A stretch of DNA of 38,274 nucleotides from Candidatus Omnitrophota bacterium (GCA_026387315.1 JAPLLY010000054.1:1-38274); one strand, 5' to 3'; shown: positions 1-7,730, counted from the stretch's first letter. The notes: generated from the sequence alone by a model not told the origin. Made by a program: numbers and translations.

Positions 1-141
1 TAATCTTGTTGCTGTTGCTTTTGACCAATGGAATGCAGCGCAGATAGCGTCAAAGCTTACAGCCGAAGATGTTGAGATGGTTCAGTTTATTCAGGGACCT
101 AAATCATATCATCCCTCAATGAAAAACTTTGAGGAGACCTA
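1..141. repeat. Terminal direct repeat, left copy
   Basis: Bases 1-141 are identical to 38134-38274. The terminase reading frame continues in phase from the right end into this copy, so the two ends are one locus and the molecule is a circle of 38,133 bp. The exact length of 141 equals a maximum k-mer size used by common short-read assemblers, so the redundancy is probably an assembly overlap and not a biological terminal repeat. Closure is still consistent with a cos-circularised, circularly permuted or excised prophage genome. Confidence 0.95.
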
Positions 142-373
142 TATTTCTGGTAAGTTTCGGCATGGCGGCGACCCTGTATTGACTTGGTGCGCTTCTAATA
201 TTGTGTCAAGAACAGATGCTAATTTGAATATGGCCCCGGATAAGAAGAAAAGTGCGGATAAGATTGACGATATGACTGCGCTTTTAATGGCTAATGGGAT
301 TATGATAGGTCAAAATACAGGAGAAGAAGGAAGTCTTGATGATTTCCTCAATAATCCTATAACTATAAGATAA
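1..373 (+). CDS. terL: Terminase large subunit, C-terminal nuclease part (continues from 36743)
   Basis: This is the 3' end of the large terminase gene that starts at 36743. Joined across the circle the gene is 1,764 nt and encodes 587 residues, normal for the HK97-type TerL family. This part holds two of the three acidic residues expected for the RNase H-like nuclease that cuts concatemeric DNA during packaging: Asp472 in AFDQWN, and Asp553/Asp554 in KIDDMTAL. The third, Asp387 in GALDLAS, is in the other part. The stop codon TAA at 371-373 overlaps the first base of the leader repeat at 373-517, so terminase is the last gene before that transcription unit. Confidence 0.93.
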   Translation, partial: NLVAVAFDQWNAAQIASKLTAEDVEMVQFIQGPKSYHPSMKNFEETYISGKFRHGGDPVLTWCASNIVSRTDANLNMAPDKKKSADKIDDMTALLMANGIMIGQNTGEEGSLDDFLNNPITIR

Positions 374-401
374 TTTATTCCCAAAGCTTAGGGAGTATTC
401 C

Positions 402-431
402 TTGCCTTTGTAAGTAGTGCAATGCGATAAT
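402..431 (+). promoter_or_regulatory. Candidate late promoter for the head operon
   Basis: A -35-like TTGCCT at 402-407 and a -10-like GATAAT at 426-431 are separated by 18 bp. Transcription would start near 438. It would give a leader of about 75 nt ending in the terminator at 473-514, so the head genes would be reached only by read-through. The -10 matches consensus at five of six positions and the -35 at four of six. The copy upstream of the tail operon has a weaker -35 (TTGCTT). Confidence 0.5.
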
Positions 432-472
432 AGAGACATACAAGATGGGGTCGCTCCCTGTCGATAGTTTTT

Positions 473-514
473 AAGGCCGATTCCGTGCACGGCGGAGTTG
501 GCCTTTTTATTTTT
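473..514 (+). terminator. Intrinsic terminator in leader copy 1
   Basis: Arms 473-485 and 493-505 form a 13-bp stem (two G-T wobbles) starting AAGGCC and closing GGCCTT, with a 7-nt loop TGCACGG. An interrupted T-tract follows at 504-514. This is a strong factor-independent terminator. It lies downstream of the candidate promoter and upstream of the portal gene, as expected for an attenuator or antitermination target, though it could simply end terminase transcription. Confidence 0.8.
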
Positions 515-534
515 GTGGTTACTGAGGAGGTCTC

Positions 535-1782
535 TTGATAAGACCCGTTAGAAACTTTTTAAATTGGTTTTCCGGGGGTAGTTCTCGTAGAGATGAGGGA
601 TCACAAAGTCTTGTTCCTTCATCCGGCCGTATGACGACAAAAACCGTTACTGATGATACCGCTTTGCAGATTTCTTCCGCTTTTGCCTGTATCCGGCGCA
701 CAGCAGAAACAATGGCTTCATTGCCTATTCAGTTTTTTTCTATTAAGCGTGATGCTTCCGGAAGAATTGTTAGCAAGAAGATTGTTACCGACCATCCGTT
801 ATATCGGCTCTTACGTTGGCAACCGAATAGATATCAGACAAGAAGCGAGTTCTTTGAAACAATTTATTATCAACTTGGTTTTCGTGGCAATGCTTATTGT
901 CTTATTGAGAGGGATTCTTCCGGTAAGGATATAATCTCATTATTGCCGTTAATGACATCGCAGGTTGAGACTGTCCTTAATTCTGATGGAAGCGTAATTC
1001 ATAAATATTATTCATCTGGAAAAATAAATACATATACTTCAAAAAATATCTGGCATCTTAAATTATTAGGCAATGGCATTGTAGGTTTATCCCCATTAGA
1101 CCAAGCCAGGAATAGCCTCGGTATTTCTTTGGGCGCCGAAGAAAGCGTCAACAGATTATCTAACAGTGGATTTAAGCAGGGTGGAGTTTTAACAATAGAT
1201 AAAATCCTTTCTCCAGACCAAAGGGGTAAACTGAAAGCTAATTTTAATGACATAACCAGCGGTAAGGAAGAAGCGTTAAAGGTTTTAGAAGCAGGGATGA
1301 AATTTACTCCTACGTCAATGCTGCCGAAAGATGTTCAGTTATTGGAAAGCCGGAAATTCCAGCTCGAAGATATTTGCCGGTTTTTTGATGTGCCTCCAGT
1401 GTTAATCCACGATATGTCATCTTCTACGGTATGGGGTTCAGGTATTACTGAAATCGTTAGAGGTTGGTATAAATTGGGACTTGCTCCATACAGAGAAAAA
1501 ATGAAAGATAGCATCCAAACACAATTATTGGATATATCAGAGCGTGAAACTGTCGAGCCTGATTTCGATATTGACGAATTATTAAGAGGCGGAGAGAAAG
1601 AAAGATATGAAGGTTATCAAATTGCAATTAGAAGTGGTGTTATGACTCCTAATGAGTGTCGAGGACAGGAAGGGTTACCGCCTGATTCTGCTGGAGATAA
1701 ATTATTTATAGACCAACAGTTGGTATATCTTGAGAATGGAGGCAATAAAAATGAAACAAAAACATTTACTGTTAAAAACTGA
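535..1782 (+). CDS. Portal protein (HK97 family)
   Basis: This 415-residue protein would form the dodecameric ring at the capsid vertex through which DNA is packaged and ejected. Family hallmarks are visible: MASLPIQFF near the N-terminus, an HPLYRLL..QPN..QTRSEFFE block around residues 85-105, GNAYCLIERD, the GLSPLDQARN segment near residue 185, and the C-terminal FFDVPPVLIHD stretch near 280. The length is typical. The start is taken as TTG at 535 because AGGAGG lies at 525-530 and the next in-frame Met would remove about 30 residues. It is the first gene after leader copy 1 and overlaps the protease gene by 32 nt. Confidence 0.93.
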   Translation: MIRPVRNFLNWFSGGSSRRDEGSQSLVPSSGRMTTKTVTDDTALQISSAFACIRRTAETMASLPIQFFSIKRDASGRIVSKKIVTDHPLYRLLRWQPNRYQTRSEFFETIYYQLGFRGNAYCLIERDSSGKDIISLLPLMTSQVETVLNSDGSVIHKYYSSGKINTYTSKNIWHLKLLGNGIVGLSPLDQARNSLGISLGAEESVNRLSNSGFKQGGVLTIDKILSPDQRGKLKANFNDITSGKEEALKVLEAGMKFTPTSMLPKDVQLLESRKFQLEDICRFFDVPPVLIHDMSSSTVWGSGITEIVRGWYKLGLAPYREKMKDSIQTQLLDISERETVEPDFDIDELLRGGEKERYEGYQIAIRSGVMTPNECRGQEGLPPDSAGDKLFIDQQLVYLENGGNKNETKTFTVKN

Positions 1783-2575
1783 GGGTCTTAACTTTACACG
1801 AAATAAAATTGAAGACGGTATCCTTGCCCGATGGGATAAAACTATTGTCGCAGAGAATAAAGGCGAAACGGCATCCATCGATATTTTTGACGTGATTGGC
1901 TCAGATTATTTTGGTGAGGGATTTACGGCAAAAAGAATGTCTGCCGCGCTTAAGTCTATTGGTGAAGATAAAGACGTTATTGTCAATATTAACTCTCCAG
2001 GTGGAGATGTGTTTGAATCAGCAACGATTTATAATCTTTTAGCCCAGCATAAAGGGAACGTTACGGTAAATATTCTTGGGCTTGCTGCATCTGGCGCTTC
2101 TGTTATTGCTATGGCTGGGGATACAATCAAGATTTCAAAGATTGGATTTTTAATGATACATAACGCCTGGTCTATTGTAATGGGGAATAGGAATGATCTG
2201 CGTGAAGCTGCGGATGCACTTGAGCAATTCGATAAGGCCATTCTTGCGGCTTATGTTAGCAGAGCATCGGCCCCTGAGAATAAAATTGCGAAGATGATGG
2301 ACAGTGAAACTTGGATAGGAGCAGATGACGCGATTGAATATGGTTTTGCGGATGAATTGATTGATACAAAGACTGCTCCCGCCAAGGATACTGAAAAACA
2401 GACTAAAGCACAGGCAAAACGCACATTAGAAATGGCACTTGCCCGTGAAGGATTTTCTCGTAAAGAGAGAGAAGATATTTTCCAGAGAGCCGGTGTGCGT
2501 GATGCCGCCGAGCCTGTCCAGCGTGATGCGGACACGGAAAAATGGGAAGAAGTAATTAAATCAATGAAAAATTAA
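1751..2575 (+). CDS. Head maturation protease, ClpP-like (S14/S49 fold)
   Basis: The 274-residue serine protease is expected to process the capsid protein or scaffold during prohead maturation. The ClpP core is clear: INSPGGDVF, then the nucleophile Ser114 in LAASGAS, His137 in MIHNAW, and a following GADDAIEYGFADELID block that closes the fold and should supply the acidic residue near DSETW. The tail after about residue 215 is charged and helical. ATG at 1751 is chosen because GGAGG sits at 1738-1742, 8 nt upstream; an in-frame ATG at 1730 lacks such a site. Its place between portal and capsid is the standard HK97 order. Confidence 0.92.
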   Translation: MKQKHLLLKTEGLNFTRNKIEDGILARWDKTIVAENKGETASIDIFDVIGSDYFGEGFTAKRMSAALKSIGEDKDVIVNINSPGGDVFESATIYNLLAQHKGNVTVNILGLAASGASVIAMAGDTIKISKIGFLMIHNAWSIVMGNRNDLREAADALEQFDKAILAAYVSRASAPENKIAKMMDSETWIGADDAIEYGFADELIDTKTAPAKDTEKQTKAQAKRTLEMALAREGFSRKEREDIFQRAGVRDAAEPVQRDADTEKWEEVIKSMKN

Positions 2576-2590
2576 AAAGGAGAAGAAAAT

Positions 2591-3787
2591 ATGAATCCAG
2601 AACAATTGAAAGCAGCATTTGAAGAGTTTAAGGCAGCGCAGATTTCGGCCCACGAAGCCCTTAAAGCGTTGGTCAAAGAGCAGGAAAAAGGTAGCAAGGA
2701 AGGTCTTGCTGTCGCCGTTGCCGTAGCTGAAAAAGCGGCAAAAGATGTGCAGATCTGCGCGGACAAGTTAGTCGCTATGGAGCAGAGACTTACCGCGAAT
2801 ATTCTTGCCGGTCAAGAAGCTCCTAAGTCTTTCGGCAGAATACTTGTCGAAGATCCGGCTTATAAGGCCTTTGCTTCCGGCCAGACCAATAAGTGCCGTA
2901 TTACCCTGAAAAATGGGTTTATAGTACGGAATAACACGATTACCGGCCAGAGTGGCAGTCCTGCGGCTAATTCTGATACCTTGGTTCCTGCCGATCGCAG
3001 ACCTGGGATTATCCCTGGCGCATTCCGTGCCTTGCGCGTGCGTGATCTGCTTGCTTCCGGAAATACCGTAAGCAATGCGGTAGAGTTTACCCGCGAGCTC
3101 GCGTTTACCAATAACGCGGCCGAAACTGCTGAAGGTGGTTCTAAGCCGGAAAGCGTTTTGACGTTTGAGTTATATTCCGCTCCTGTCGTAACCATCGCTC
3201 ACTGGATTAAGGTTTCCAGACAGATTTTGAACGATGCTCCGGCTTTAGTGGCGTATATCGAAAATCGCCTGCGCTACGGAGTTGAGTTACGCGAGGAAAC
3301 ACAGATTGTGGCTGGTAATGGTGTTGGCCAGAATCTTATCGGTATGACCGTTTCCCCGAACTTCACAGCGTTCACCCCGACTTCAGGCGATACCGCGATT
3401 GATTCCGCTAACCGCGCTATCCGCGCTCTTGACGCGGCTGATTATCCGGCTAACGGGATTATTATGAATCCTGCTACCTGGGGTGCGATTGAGCGTTTAA
3501 AGGATGAAAATCTGGGTTATCTCGTTGGTTCTCCATTCGGAGCTATCGTTCCAACATTGTGGGGTAAACCGATTGCGCTTACTTCGAGCATGACAGCCAA
3601 TAAATTGCTCGTAGCCGCATTCGACATCGCATTTATGTATCTTACTCGTGAAGATACAGTAGTTGAGATGTCCGAAAGCGATGACACAAACTTCCAGCAG
3701 AATTTGATTACGATTAGAGCTGAGAAGCGTGGAGTGCTTGGCGGTTTAAGGCCAGCATCGGTTCGCTATGGTAATTTAACCGTCTAA
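2591..3787 (+). CDS. Major capsid protein (HK97 fold)
   Basis: The 398-residue protein is the main shell subunit. Residues 1-75 are charged, Ala- and Lys-rich and predicted helical, resembling the delta domain that acts as an internal scaffold and is removed by the neighbouring protease. The rest has HK97-family features: the loop around LVPADRRPGII, then LRVRDLL, FTRELAFTNNAA.TAEG, the spine-helix region ILNDAPALVAYIENRL, and a C-terminal segment with IRAEKRGVLGGLRPASVRYG. A strong Shine-Dalgarno site AAAAAGGAG precedes ATG 2591. The codon use is richer in G and C than that of its neighbours, perhaps reflecting high expression. Confidence 0.93.
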   Translation: MNPEQLKAAFEEFKAAQISAHEALKALVKEQEKGSKEGLAVAVAVAEKAAKDVQICADKLVAMEQRLTANILAGQEAPKSFGRILVEDPAYKAFASGQTNKCRITLKNGFIVRNNTITGQSGSPAANSDTLVPADRRPGIIPGAFRALRVRDLLASGNTVSNAVEFTRELAFTNNAAETAEGGSKPESVLTFELYSAPVVTIAHWIKVSRQILNDAPALVAYIENRLRYGVELREETQIVAGNGVGQNLIGMTVSPNFTAFTPTSGDTAIDSANRAIRALDAADYPANGIIMNPATWGAIERLKDENLGYLVGSPFGAIVPTLWGKPIALTSSMTANKLLVAAFDIAFMYLTREDTVVEMSESDDTNFQQNLITIRAEKRGVLGGLRPASVRYGNLTV

Positions 3788-3801
3788 ACGAAAGGAACGG
3801 C

Positions 3802-4095
3802 ATGAAGATAATCGCTAAGCGTCCATTTATAAGTTCAAGACCGGGTTTTGGGAATATTCCGGCTGGGCGAATATTGGATACTGACGATGCTTATGCCAAA
3901 ATGTTAATCAATGCGGGGCTTGCGGAGGAATACTCCGCGGTCCCGCCTTTGATGGCAGACAGGCAAACGTCTTTTACTTCCCCCGTCGGAGCGAATGCAA
4001 AGAATGGGTTATCATCGCAAGCGGGCCAAGCCTCACAGAGCCAGACTGTGAAAAAGTCAAAGAGTGGTGTAAAAAAGACAAAAACCGCAAGGTAG
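3802..4095 (+). CDS. Small head-region protein; 3' half may be out of frame
   Basis: This 97-residue frame follows the capsid gene with a Shine-Dalgarno site (GAAAGG). Residues 1-48 look genuine, with a compact pattern (PAGRILDTDDAYAKMLINAGLAEEY) common in small proteins next to capsid genes. From about residue 52 the sequence is low-complexity Ser/Gln/Lys/Thr. Over that stretch the -1 frame instead reads as the conserved N-terminus of the next gene. The 3' part is therefore probably not the natural product, and either a frameshift joins the two frames or an assembly indel is present. No function is assigned. Confidence 0.55.
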   Translation: MKIIAKRPFISSRPGFGNIPAGRILDTDDAYAKMLINAGLAEEYSAVPPLMADRQTSFTSPVGANAKNGLSSQAGQASQSQTVKKSKSGVKKTKTAR

Positions 4096-4118
4096 TTGTC
4101 ATAAATACGTCTTACGAA

Positions 4119-4595
4119 TTGGCTTTATGGGCTGATGTTCTTTATGCTTGCGACGGGGATTGGTGGGATAAGTATATTGGAGATGTTCTTTTGAGATTTA
4201 AGGGCGAACTGTGGACGCAAGATGTTCCCGCGTCGTCGAAGTATGGACTGAATAGGATCGATGGAGATAAAGCCGAAGGCTTGGGGAAAAATAAAGTCCA
4301 CTATGGATCTAACAGCGGCTATCAAGCGATAAATCTTGCTTATTTATTCGGGGCTAAGAAAATAATTTTGCTTGGTTTTGATATGAAGCGCGGAGAAAAC
4401 AAAAAAAGCCACTGGCATGGAGAACACCCCGGTTGTTTAAATAAAGAAATGCCAATTAAGACATGGCTAAAGAATTTTCCAAAATTGGCAGAAGATTTGA
4501 AAATTGAAGGTGTTGAAGTTATAAACGCGACACGTGATACGGCTCTTGAATGTTTTAATAAAGTTAATCTTGAGGAGGCTTTATGTTTAAACTAA
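4119..4595 (+). CDS. MptE/DUF115-like Rossmann protein; N-terminus lies upstream in the -1 frame
   Basis: The annotated part has 158 residues from a TTG codon, but the same frame is open back to 3885. Upstream it reads a convincing N-terminus (EWVIIASGPSLT at about 4002-4037, then VVVINTSYELALWADVLYACDGDWW). Conserved blocks of this phage family are visible: GPSL, ADVLYACD, NSGYQAINLAYLFGAKKIILLGFDM and HWHGEHP. I place it near the MptE-like/DUF115 group by memory of motifs; the reaction is unknown. No ATG, GTG or TTG occurs in frame between 3885 and 4118, so the start is unresolved. It overlaps the next gene by 13 nt. Confidence 0.72.
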   Translation: MALWADVLYACDGDWWDKYIGDVLLRFKGELWTQDVPASSKYGLNRIDGDKAEGLGKNKVHYGSNSGYQAINLAYLFGAKKIILLGFDMKRGENKKSHWHGEHPGCLNKEMPIKTWLKNFPKLAEDLKIEGVEVINATRDTALECFNKVNLEEALCLN

Positions 4596-5164
4596 TAACT
4601 GGGCCGGATGAGTTGTTAACCGCTGATGAAGCCGCTGAATTTATGCGTGCGGAGTTTTCTTCTTCGGAAGAAAGCCTGATCGAAACGCTTATCACGGCCG
4701 CAAGGCAGATGTGCGAAGATTATTTATTTCGCAAGATTGGCGTTCAAACAGTTGAATTAAGAGACAGAGGTTTTCCGGTCAATAACGCACCGATCAGTCT
4801 TCCAGCCCCGCTTATTTCCGTAACATCAATAAAATATCTCGATGGTAATAACGTCGAACAGACGCTTGATTCATCTGAGTATGTTGTGAGTGATTCAGAG
4901 CCCGGGTTTATTACTCCAGTTAATTCTTGGCCGGAAACATCAGACGCCGGGGATTCATTAAGGATTGTATTTGTTACTGGTTATAGCGACCCCGGAGAAA
5001 GTCCTATGCAGTCCGAGGCGTTGCCTAAAACAATCAAAATCGCCATGCTTATGCAGATCGCAGATATGTATGAGAATCGAGAGGCGCAGGTTGAAAAACC
5101 ATTAACTGCTAATCAGACACTGGTAAACCTCCTGGCTCCTTATCGGTTAGAGATGGGGATATAA
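4583..5164 (+). CDS. Head-tail connector protein (gp6-like)
   Basis: The 193-residue protein resembles the HK97 gp6 / phiE125 gp8 adaptor family that binds under the portal. It begins with the typical helical segment (LLTADEAAEFMRAEFSSSEESLIETLITAARQMCEDYL, written here only as a landmark region, residues about 11-48). A beta-rich middle with LISVTSIKYLDGNN follows, then a hydrophobic C-terminal helix (IKIAMLMQIADMYENRE). The ATG overlaps the preceding gene and is preceded by GAGGAGG at 4572-4577. The gene ends one base into the next start codon, so the connector genes are translationally coupled. Confidence 0.85.
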   Translation: MFKLITGPDELLTADEAAEFMRAEFSSSEESLIETLITAARQMCEDYLFRKIGVQTVELRDRGFPVNNAPISLPAPLISVTSIKYLDGNNVEQTLDSSEYVVSDSEPGFITPVNSWPETSDAGDSLRIVFVTGYSDPGESPMQSEALPKTIKIAMLMQIADMYENREAQVEKPLTANQTLVNLLAPYRLEMGI

Positions 5165-5499
5165 TGCAAGCAGGAACACTTAATAAGAGAATAAAAATAT
5201 CGCAACTTGTAACTGGAAGCCCTGCTACTGATGAATTTGGCGCGCCCAACACGAGTTGGGAAGAGTTAGATATAGTATGGGCCGCGGTAGAGCCTATTTC
5301 CGGACGTGAATTCTGGGCGCAACAGCAAGTTCAAAGCGAAATTACCGTTAAAATTCGGGTTAGATATCGCGATGACGTTGCAGTAGGAATGAAAGCCGAA
5401 TATAACGGCAAAACATATATGATTAAATACGTCATTGATTATCAAGAGGGCCACAAAGAATTATGGCTTATGTGTGCGGAGGGCGTAATAAATGCCTGA
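5164..5499 (+). CDS. Head closure / head-tail joining protein (SPP1 gp16-like)
   Basis: The 111-residue protein matches the small beta-barrel head-tail adaptor family. Landmarks are the N-terminal MQAGTLNKRIKI strand, the TDEFGAPNTSWEE turn, VWAAVEPISGREFWAQQQ in the centre, and the C-terminal MKAEYNGKTYMIKYV strand pair. These proteins close the connector after DNA packaging. The start ATG overlaps the stop of the gp6-like gene (TAATG), and the 3' end overlaps the next gene by 8 nt, giving the usual HK97 connector order gp6, gp7, gp10. Confidence 0.85.
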   Translation: MQAGTLNKRIKISQLVTGSPATDEFGAPNTSWEELDIVWAAVEPISGREFWAQQQVQSEITVKIRVRYRDDVAVGMKAEYNGKTYMIKYVIDYQEGHKELWLMCAEGVINA

Positions 5500-5917
5500 C
5501 GGAGTATCTGTCCGAATAACAGGGCTTAAAGAGCTGGAAAAGAAAATGATTGAGCTCGGTCCTAAGATTGGGCGCAAGGCTTTAAAAAGCGCACTTGTTG
5601 CAGGTGCACAGGTAATAAAAAAAGAAGCGCAAATGTTAGTTCCAATAAAGACGGGTAGATTGCGCCGGGCAATGTATATCAAGACAATGTCTAAGCCAAA
5701 TCCATTTAAAGAAAACGTAATCTTCGGAGTTAGGCATGGTAGAAAAATGTCAAAACGCGATTTGGATGCTTATTATTGGACATTCTTGGAGTTTGGAACA
5801 AAGTTTATTAAAAAGGTATCTTTTATTCAGGTTGCATTTCAGAAGGCACAGGGAAAAGCGTTAGAAAAATTTAAGGATGTTCTTGCTAATAAAATATCAC
5901 AACTGGTTAAGGAATGA
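5492..5917 (+). CDS. Tail completion / neck protein (HK97 gp10-like)
   Basis: This 141-residue protein belongs by pattern to the HK97 gp10 group. It starts with VRITGLKELEKKMIELG, continues with a basic helix and the characteristic MLVPIKTGRLRRAM motif near residues 48-62, and has WTFLEFGTKFIKK near residue 95. These proteins sit at the head-tail interface or finish the tail. It overlaps the previous gene by 8 nt and the next by 4 nt (ATGA-type junction), so it is part of a tightly coupled operon. Confidence 0.87.
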   Translation: MPDGVSVRITGLKELEKKMIELGPKIGRKALKSALVAGAQVIKKEAQMLVPIKTGRLRRAMYIKTMSKPNPFKENVIFGVRHGRKMSKRDLDAYYWTFLEFGTKFIKKVSFIQVAFQKAQGKALEKFKDVLANKISQLVKE

Positions 5918-6282
5918 GCATGATACAGGCAGATATTTATAAAATATTATCCGAAAATCAAAGCGTAGTGGCTCTTGTCTCATCGAGAATTTACCCTGTA
6001 GAAATCCCACAAGGGGGAAGCGTCCCTGCTATTGTTTATGTAATAAACGACATCACTCCCGTTAAAAGCCTTGATGGAGAAAGCGGTCTTGATAATGGGA
6101 CTGTTGAAATTACCTGTTGGGCTAAAGATTATAAAACCGCCCAGTTATTAGCTTCTGCCGTCCGTTCAGCTTTTATTGAATCGGGAATCGGAGTTATTAC
6201 TGGGAATATGCAAGATACTATTGACGAAGAAACTCGCAATTATGGGGTTGTTATCAATGTGAGCGCTTGGTCAAATACATAA
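5914..6282 (+). CDS. Tail completion protein (DUF3168, gp17-like)
   Basis: The 122-residue protein fits the DUF3168 / SPP1 gp17 tail-terminator family. A short N-terminal helix (IQADIYKILSENQSV) leads into SRIYPVEIPQGGSVPAIVY, then a strand-rich core with GTVEITCWAKDYKTAQLLASAVRSA and a final strand. Tail-terminator proteins cap the tail tube at its head-proximal end. The gene is the last of the first head and connector block. Here the tube and tape-measure genes are not adjacent; they lie about 15 kb away behind leader copy 2. Confidence 0.85.
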   Translation: MSMIQADIYKILSENQSVVALVSSRIYPVEIPQGGSVPAIVYVINDITPVKSLDGESGLDNGTVEITCWAKDYKTAQLLASAVRSAFIESGIGVITGNMQDTIDEETRNYGVVINVSAWSNT

Positions 6283-6306
6283 CGATAAAAACGGAAAGGA
6301 AAATTA

Positions 6307-6648
6307 ATGGATACCATAGGCGCCCTGGCAAGCAATGGGATAATCAACAGTGTTAAGGATTTAGGGTTTGGAATAGGGTTTATGGTCCTTTGTTTTGTTA
6401 TCGTATTCTACATCCTCAGACAACAGAAAGAAATTTTGCAACAGGCGAAGGAAGAGAGAACAGTATTCTTAGATACTATCAAGCAATTTATAAAAGCCAT
6501 TGAGGATCATACAGCCCAAGCGCGAGAATTTCACTCTACGATGACCCGGGCTAATGAATTTCAACGGGAAGAACATAAAGAGATGGCAAAGTCGCAGAAT
6601 TCTATCTGTTCAACTCTCGCTTTAGTTGAGAGTAAAATTTCGGGGTAG
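6307..6648 (+). CDS. Single-span membrane protein, BhlA/UviB-like holin candidate
   Basis: The 113-residue protein has one clear membrane segment (about residues 19-38, FGIGFMVLCFVIVFYIL), then a long charged helix likely to form a coiled coil (QQKEILQQAKEERTVFLDTIKQFIKAIEDH). This is the architecture of BhlA/UviB-type holin-like proteins. It is preceded by GGAAAGG and follows the connector genes, so it would be expressed late. A holin role is inferred from topology and position only; a spanin or structural role is possible. The endolysin candidate is about 5 kb away in the early region. Confidence 0.6.
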   Translation: MDTIGALASNGIINSVKDLGFGIGFMVLCFVIVFYILRQQKEILQQAKEERTVFLDTIKQFIKAIEDHTAQAREFHSTMTRANEFQREEHKEMAKSQNSICSTLALVESKISG

Positions 6649-6652
6649 AAAA

Positions 6653-6814
6653 ATGGAATTCCATAAATTTTGCCCGATATGTAGAGGCAGAATATTAACC
6701 ATAGAACAGATCCGGGAAAATAAGCCCTGCGAGCCGTGCCAGAAGGAGCACGCCCAAGGGTTCAGGGATAGATTTTTAAAAGCAGGAGAAACACTAAGCC
6801 AGGAGGAAACATGA
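6653..6814 (+). CDS. Small zinc-ribbon protein (53 residues)
   Basis: The first two of four cysteines form FCPICRGR near the N-terminus, and the second pair is CEPCQ about 25 residues later, a treble-clef or zinc-ribbon pattern. The remainder is charged and helical (KEHAQGFRDRFLKAGE). ATG 6653 is chosen, immediately after the stop of the preceding gene; an upstream in-frame start at 6626 would overlap that gene without a better ribosome site. The stop overlaps the next start (ATGA). Function is unknown; such microproteins often bind nucleic acid or act as adaptors. Confidence 0.6.
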   Translation: MEFHKFCPICRGRILTIEQIRENKPCEPCQKEHAQGFRDRFLKAGETLSQEET

Positions 6815-6897
6815 TTAACTTAATTGTAGCTGTTGTGGTAAGTTTTGCATTAGGGGCTTTTAGCGCAACGATTTATTGGAAAGTAGTAAAAAAATAA
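6811..6897 (+). CDS. 28-residue membrane peptide
   Basis: This very short gene has an excellent Shine-Dalgarno site (AGGAGG at 6801-6806) and an ATGA overlap with the zinc-ribbon gene. The product is almost entirely one hydrophobic span (residues 2-24, starting INLIVAVVVSFALGAF) ending in a Lys-rich tail. Tight coupling and the ribosome site support real translation. It may assist lysis as an accessory holin or antiholin, but this is only a guess from size and neighbours. Confidence 0.6.
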   Translation: MINLIVAVVVSFALGAFSATIYWKVVKK

Positions 6898-6906
6898 GAG
6901 AACCCC

Positions 6907-7254
6907 ATGGCCGACACAGAGAAGTTTGATATTAAAAAATTCCTCTCAGGGTTTATCAGTCCAGTAACTAACGCCAAGAACGTGCAGTTCGTGGTATGGC
7001 TGGTTTTAATTATTCTGGTGGGGTTTACGATCTGGCGGGCGTTCTTTATGCCGAATCAAAGCCAATCGCAGAGGTTCGTAGTCTACCCTTTTAGCTTTAG
7101 CCACATTGATTATTCACCCAGCCAACAGCAGAAACAAGAAATAAAAAAGCGGCCATGGTGGTTGCCTATTCCTTTTGTAGAGGGATACGGCTTTGCTGAA
7201 AGCGATGGCCGGACCGGCATAGGTGGCAGGGCAGGCGGAAGGCTTGAATTCTAA
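6907..7254 (+). CDS. Membrane-anchored protein of unknown function
   Basis: The 115-residue protein has a charged N-terminus, one membrane span at about residues 28-47 (FVVWLVLIILVGFTIWRAFF), a Gln/Ser-rich linker and a Gly/Arg-rich C-terminus. It starts with ATG 6907 after AGAGAACC and its stop overlaps the start of the next membrane protein (TAATG). I do not recognise the family. Its position among small membrane proteins at the end of the head operon suggests a membrane task in lysis or DNA entry, without direct evidence. Confidence 0.6.
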   Translation: MADTEKFDIKKFLSGFISPVTNAKNVQFVVWLVLIILVGFTIWRAFFMPNQSQSQRFVVYPFSFSHIDYSPSQQQKQEIKKRPWWLPIPFVEGYGFAESDGRTGIGGRAGGRLEF

Positions 7255-7730
7255 TGATTATACTCAAAATCGGTATAGTGTCTTTGGCCGCGGTAGCCTC
7301 ATTTATCCTTTACCGGATGGGAGGCTCAGACGCCTACAATACCAAATGGCGGGATATGGGTTGCCCTACGGTAGCCTTTATAGCCCTGTGGCTTTTGGAA
7401 GGCTTTAAATTAGGCTACTGGTGGGCTTATCTTTTATCTTTTGGACTGATGTTCGGAGCCTTGACAACCTACTGGAATAAGAAAGGCGCTGCGGAGAGGT
7501 TTATTAACTTCTACCTGCACGGCCTTGGGATCTCGCTTGCCTTGGCGCCATACGCCTACGTAAGCCACCACTGGCTTGGTTTTGGGCTTAGGGTGGCTTT
7601 ATTGCCTCTATTGATAGGCTTTTGGGCTACAAAGATGAACCGACCAGTATGGAAGTTTAGAGCCGACGTAGTGAATGAGGGCGGCCGCGGAGCTTGGATA
7701 CAAATTACTTTACCATTAGTTTTGATATAA
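7254..7730 (+). CDS. Polytopic membrane protein of unknown function
   Basis: The 158-residue product is very hydrophobic, with roughly four or five membrane segments (near residues 3-20, 38-52, 55-72, 90-108 and 112-125). It contains several Gly and Trp residues and a short basic stretch KMNRPVWKFR near the C-terminus. It overlaps the preceding gene by one base and is the last plus-strand gene before the convergent integrase. No family was recognised. A transporter-like, superinfection-exclusion or lysis role cannot be separated from sequence alone. Confidence 0.62.
   Translation: MIILKIGIVSLAAVASFILYRMGGSDAYNTKWRDMGCPTVAFIALWLLEGFKLGYWWAYLLSFGLMFGALTTYWNKKGAAERFINFYLHGLGISLALAPYAYVSHHWLGFGLRVALLPLLIGFWATKMNRPVWKFRADVVNEGGRGAWIQITLPLVLI

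Larger units (their letters stand above)
373..517 (+). repeat. Leader repeat, copy 1 (promoter plus terminator)
   Basis: This 145-bp intergenic element recurs at 21539-21683 with only two differences (C400/T21566 and C406/T21572). It starts at the stop codon of the preceding gene and ends just before the ribosome-binding site of the first head gene. In order it contains a hairpin (ATTCCC pairing with GGGAGT around 377-396), a sigma-70-like promoter and a strong intrinsic terminator. The same arrangement precedes the tail operon. A promoter followed at once by a terminator is the layout of antitermination-controlled late leaders such as lambda pR'/tR'. That role is inferred; no antiterminator was identified. 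Confidence 0.85.

Noticed and set aside
284-490. Minus-strand frames over both leader repeats (284-490 and 21429-21719)
   Set aside because: Their shared sequence comes only from the 145-bp repeat. The segment has promoter, hairpins and terminator, which fits a noncoding leader better.
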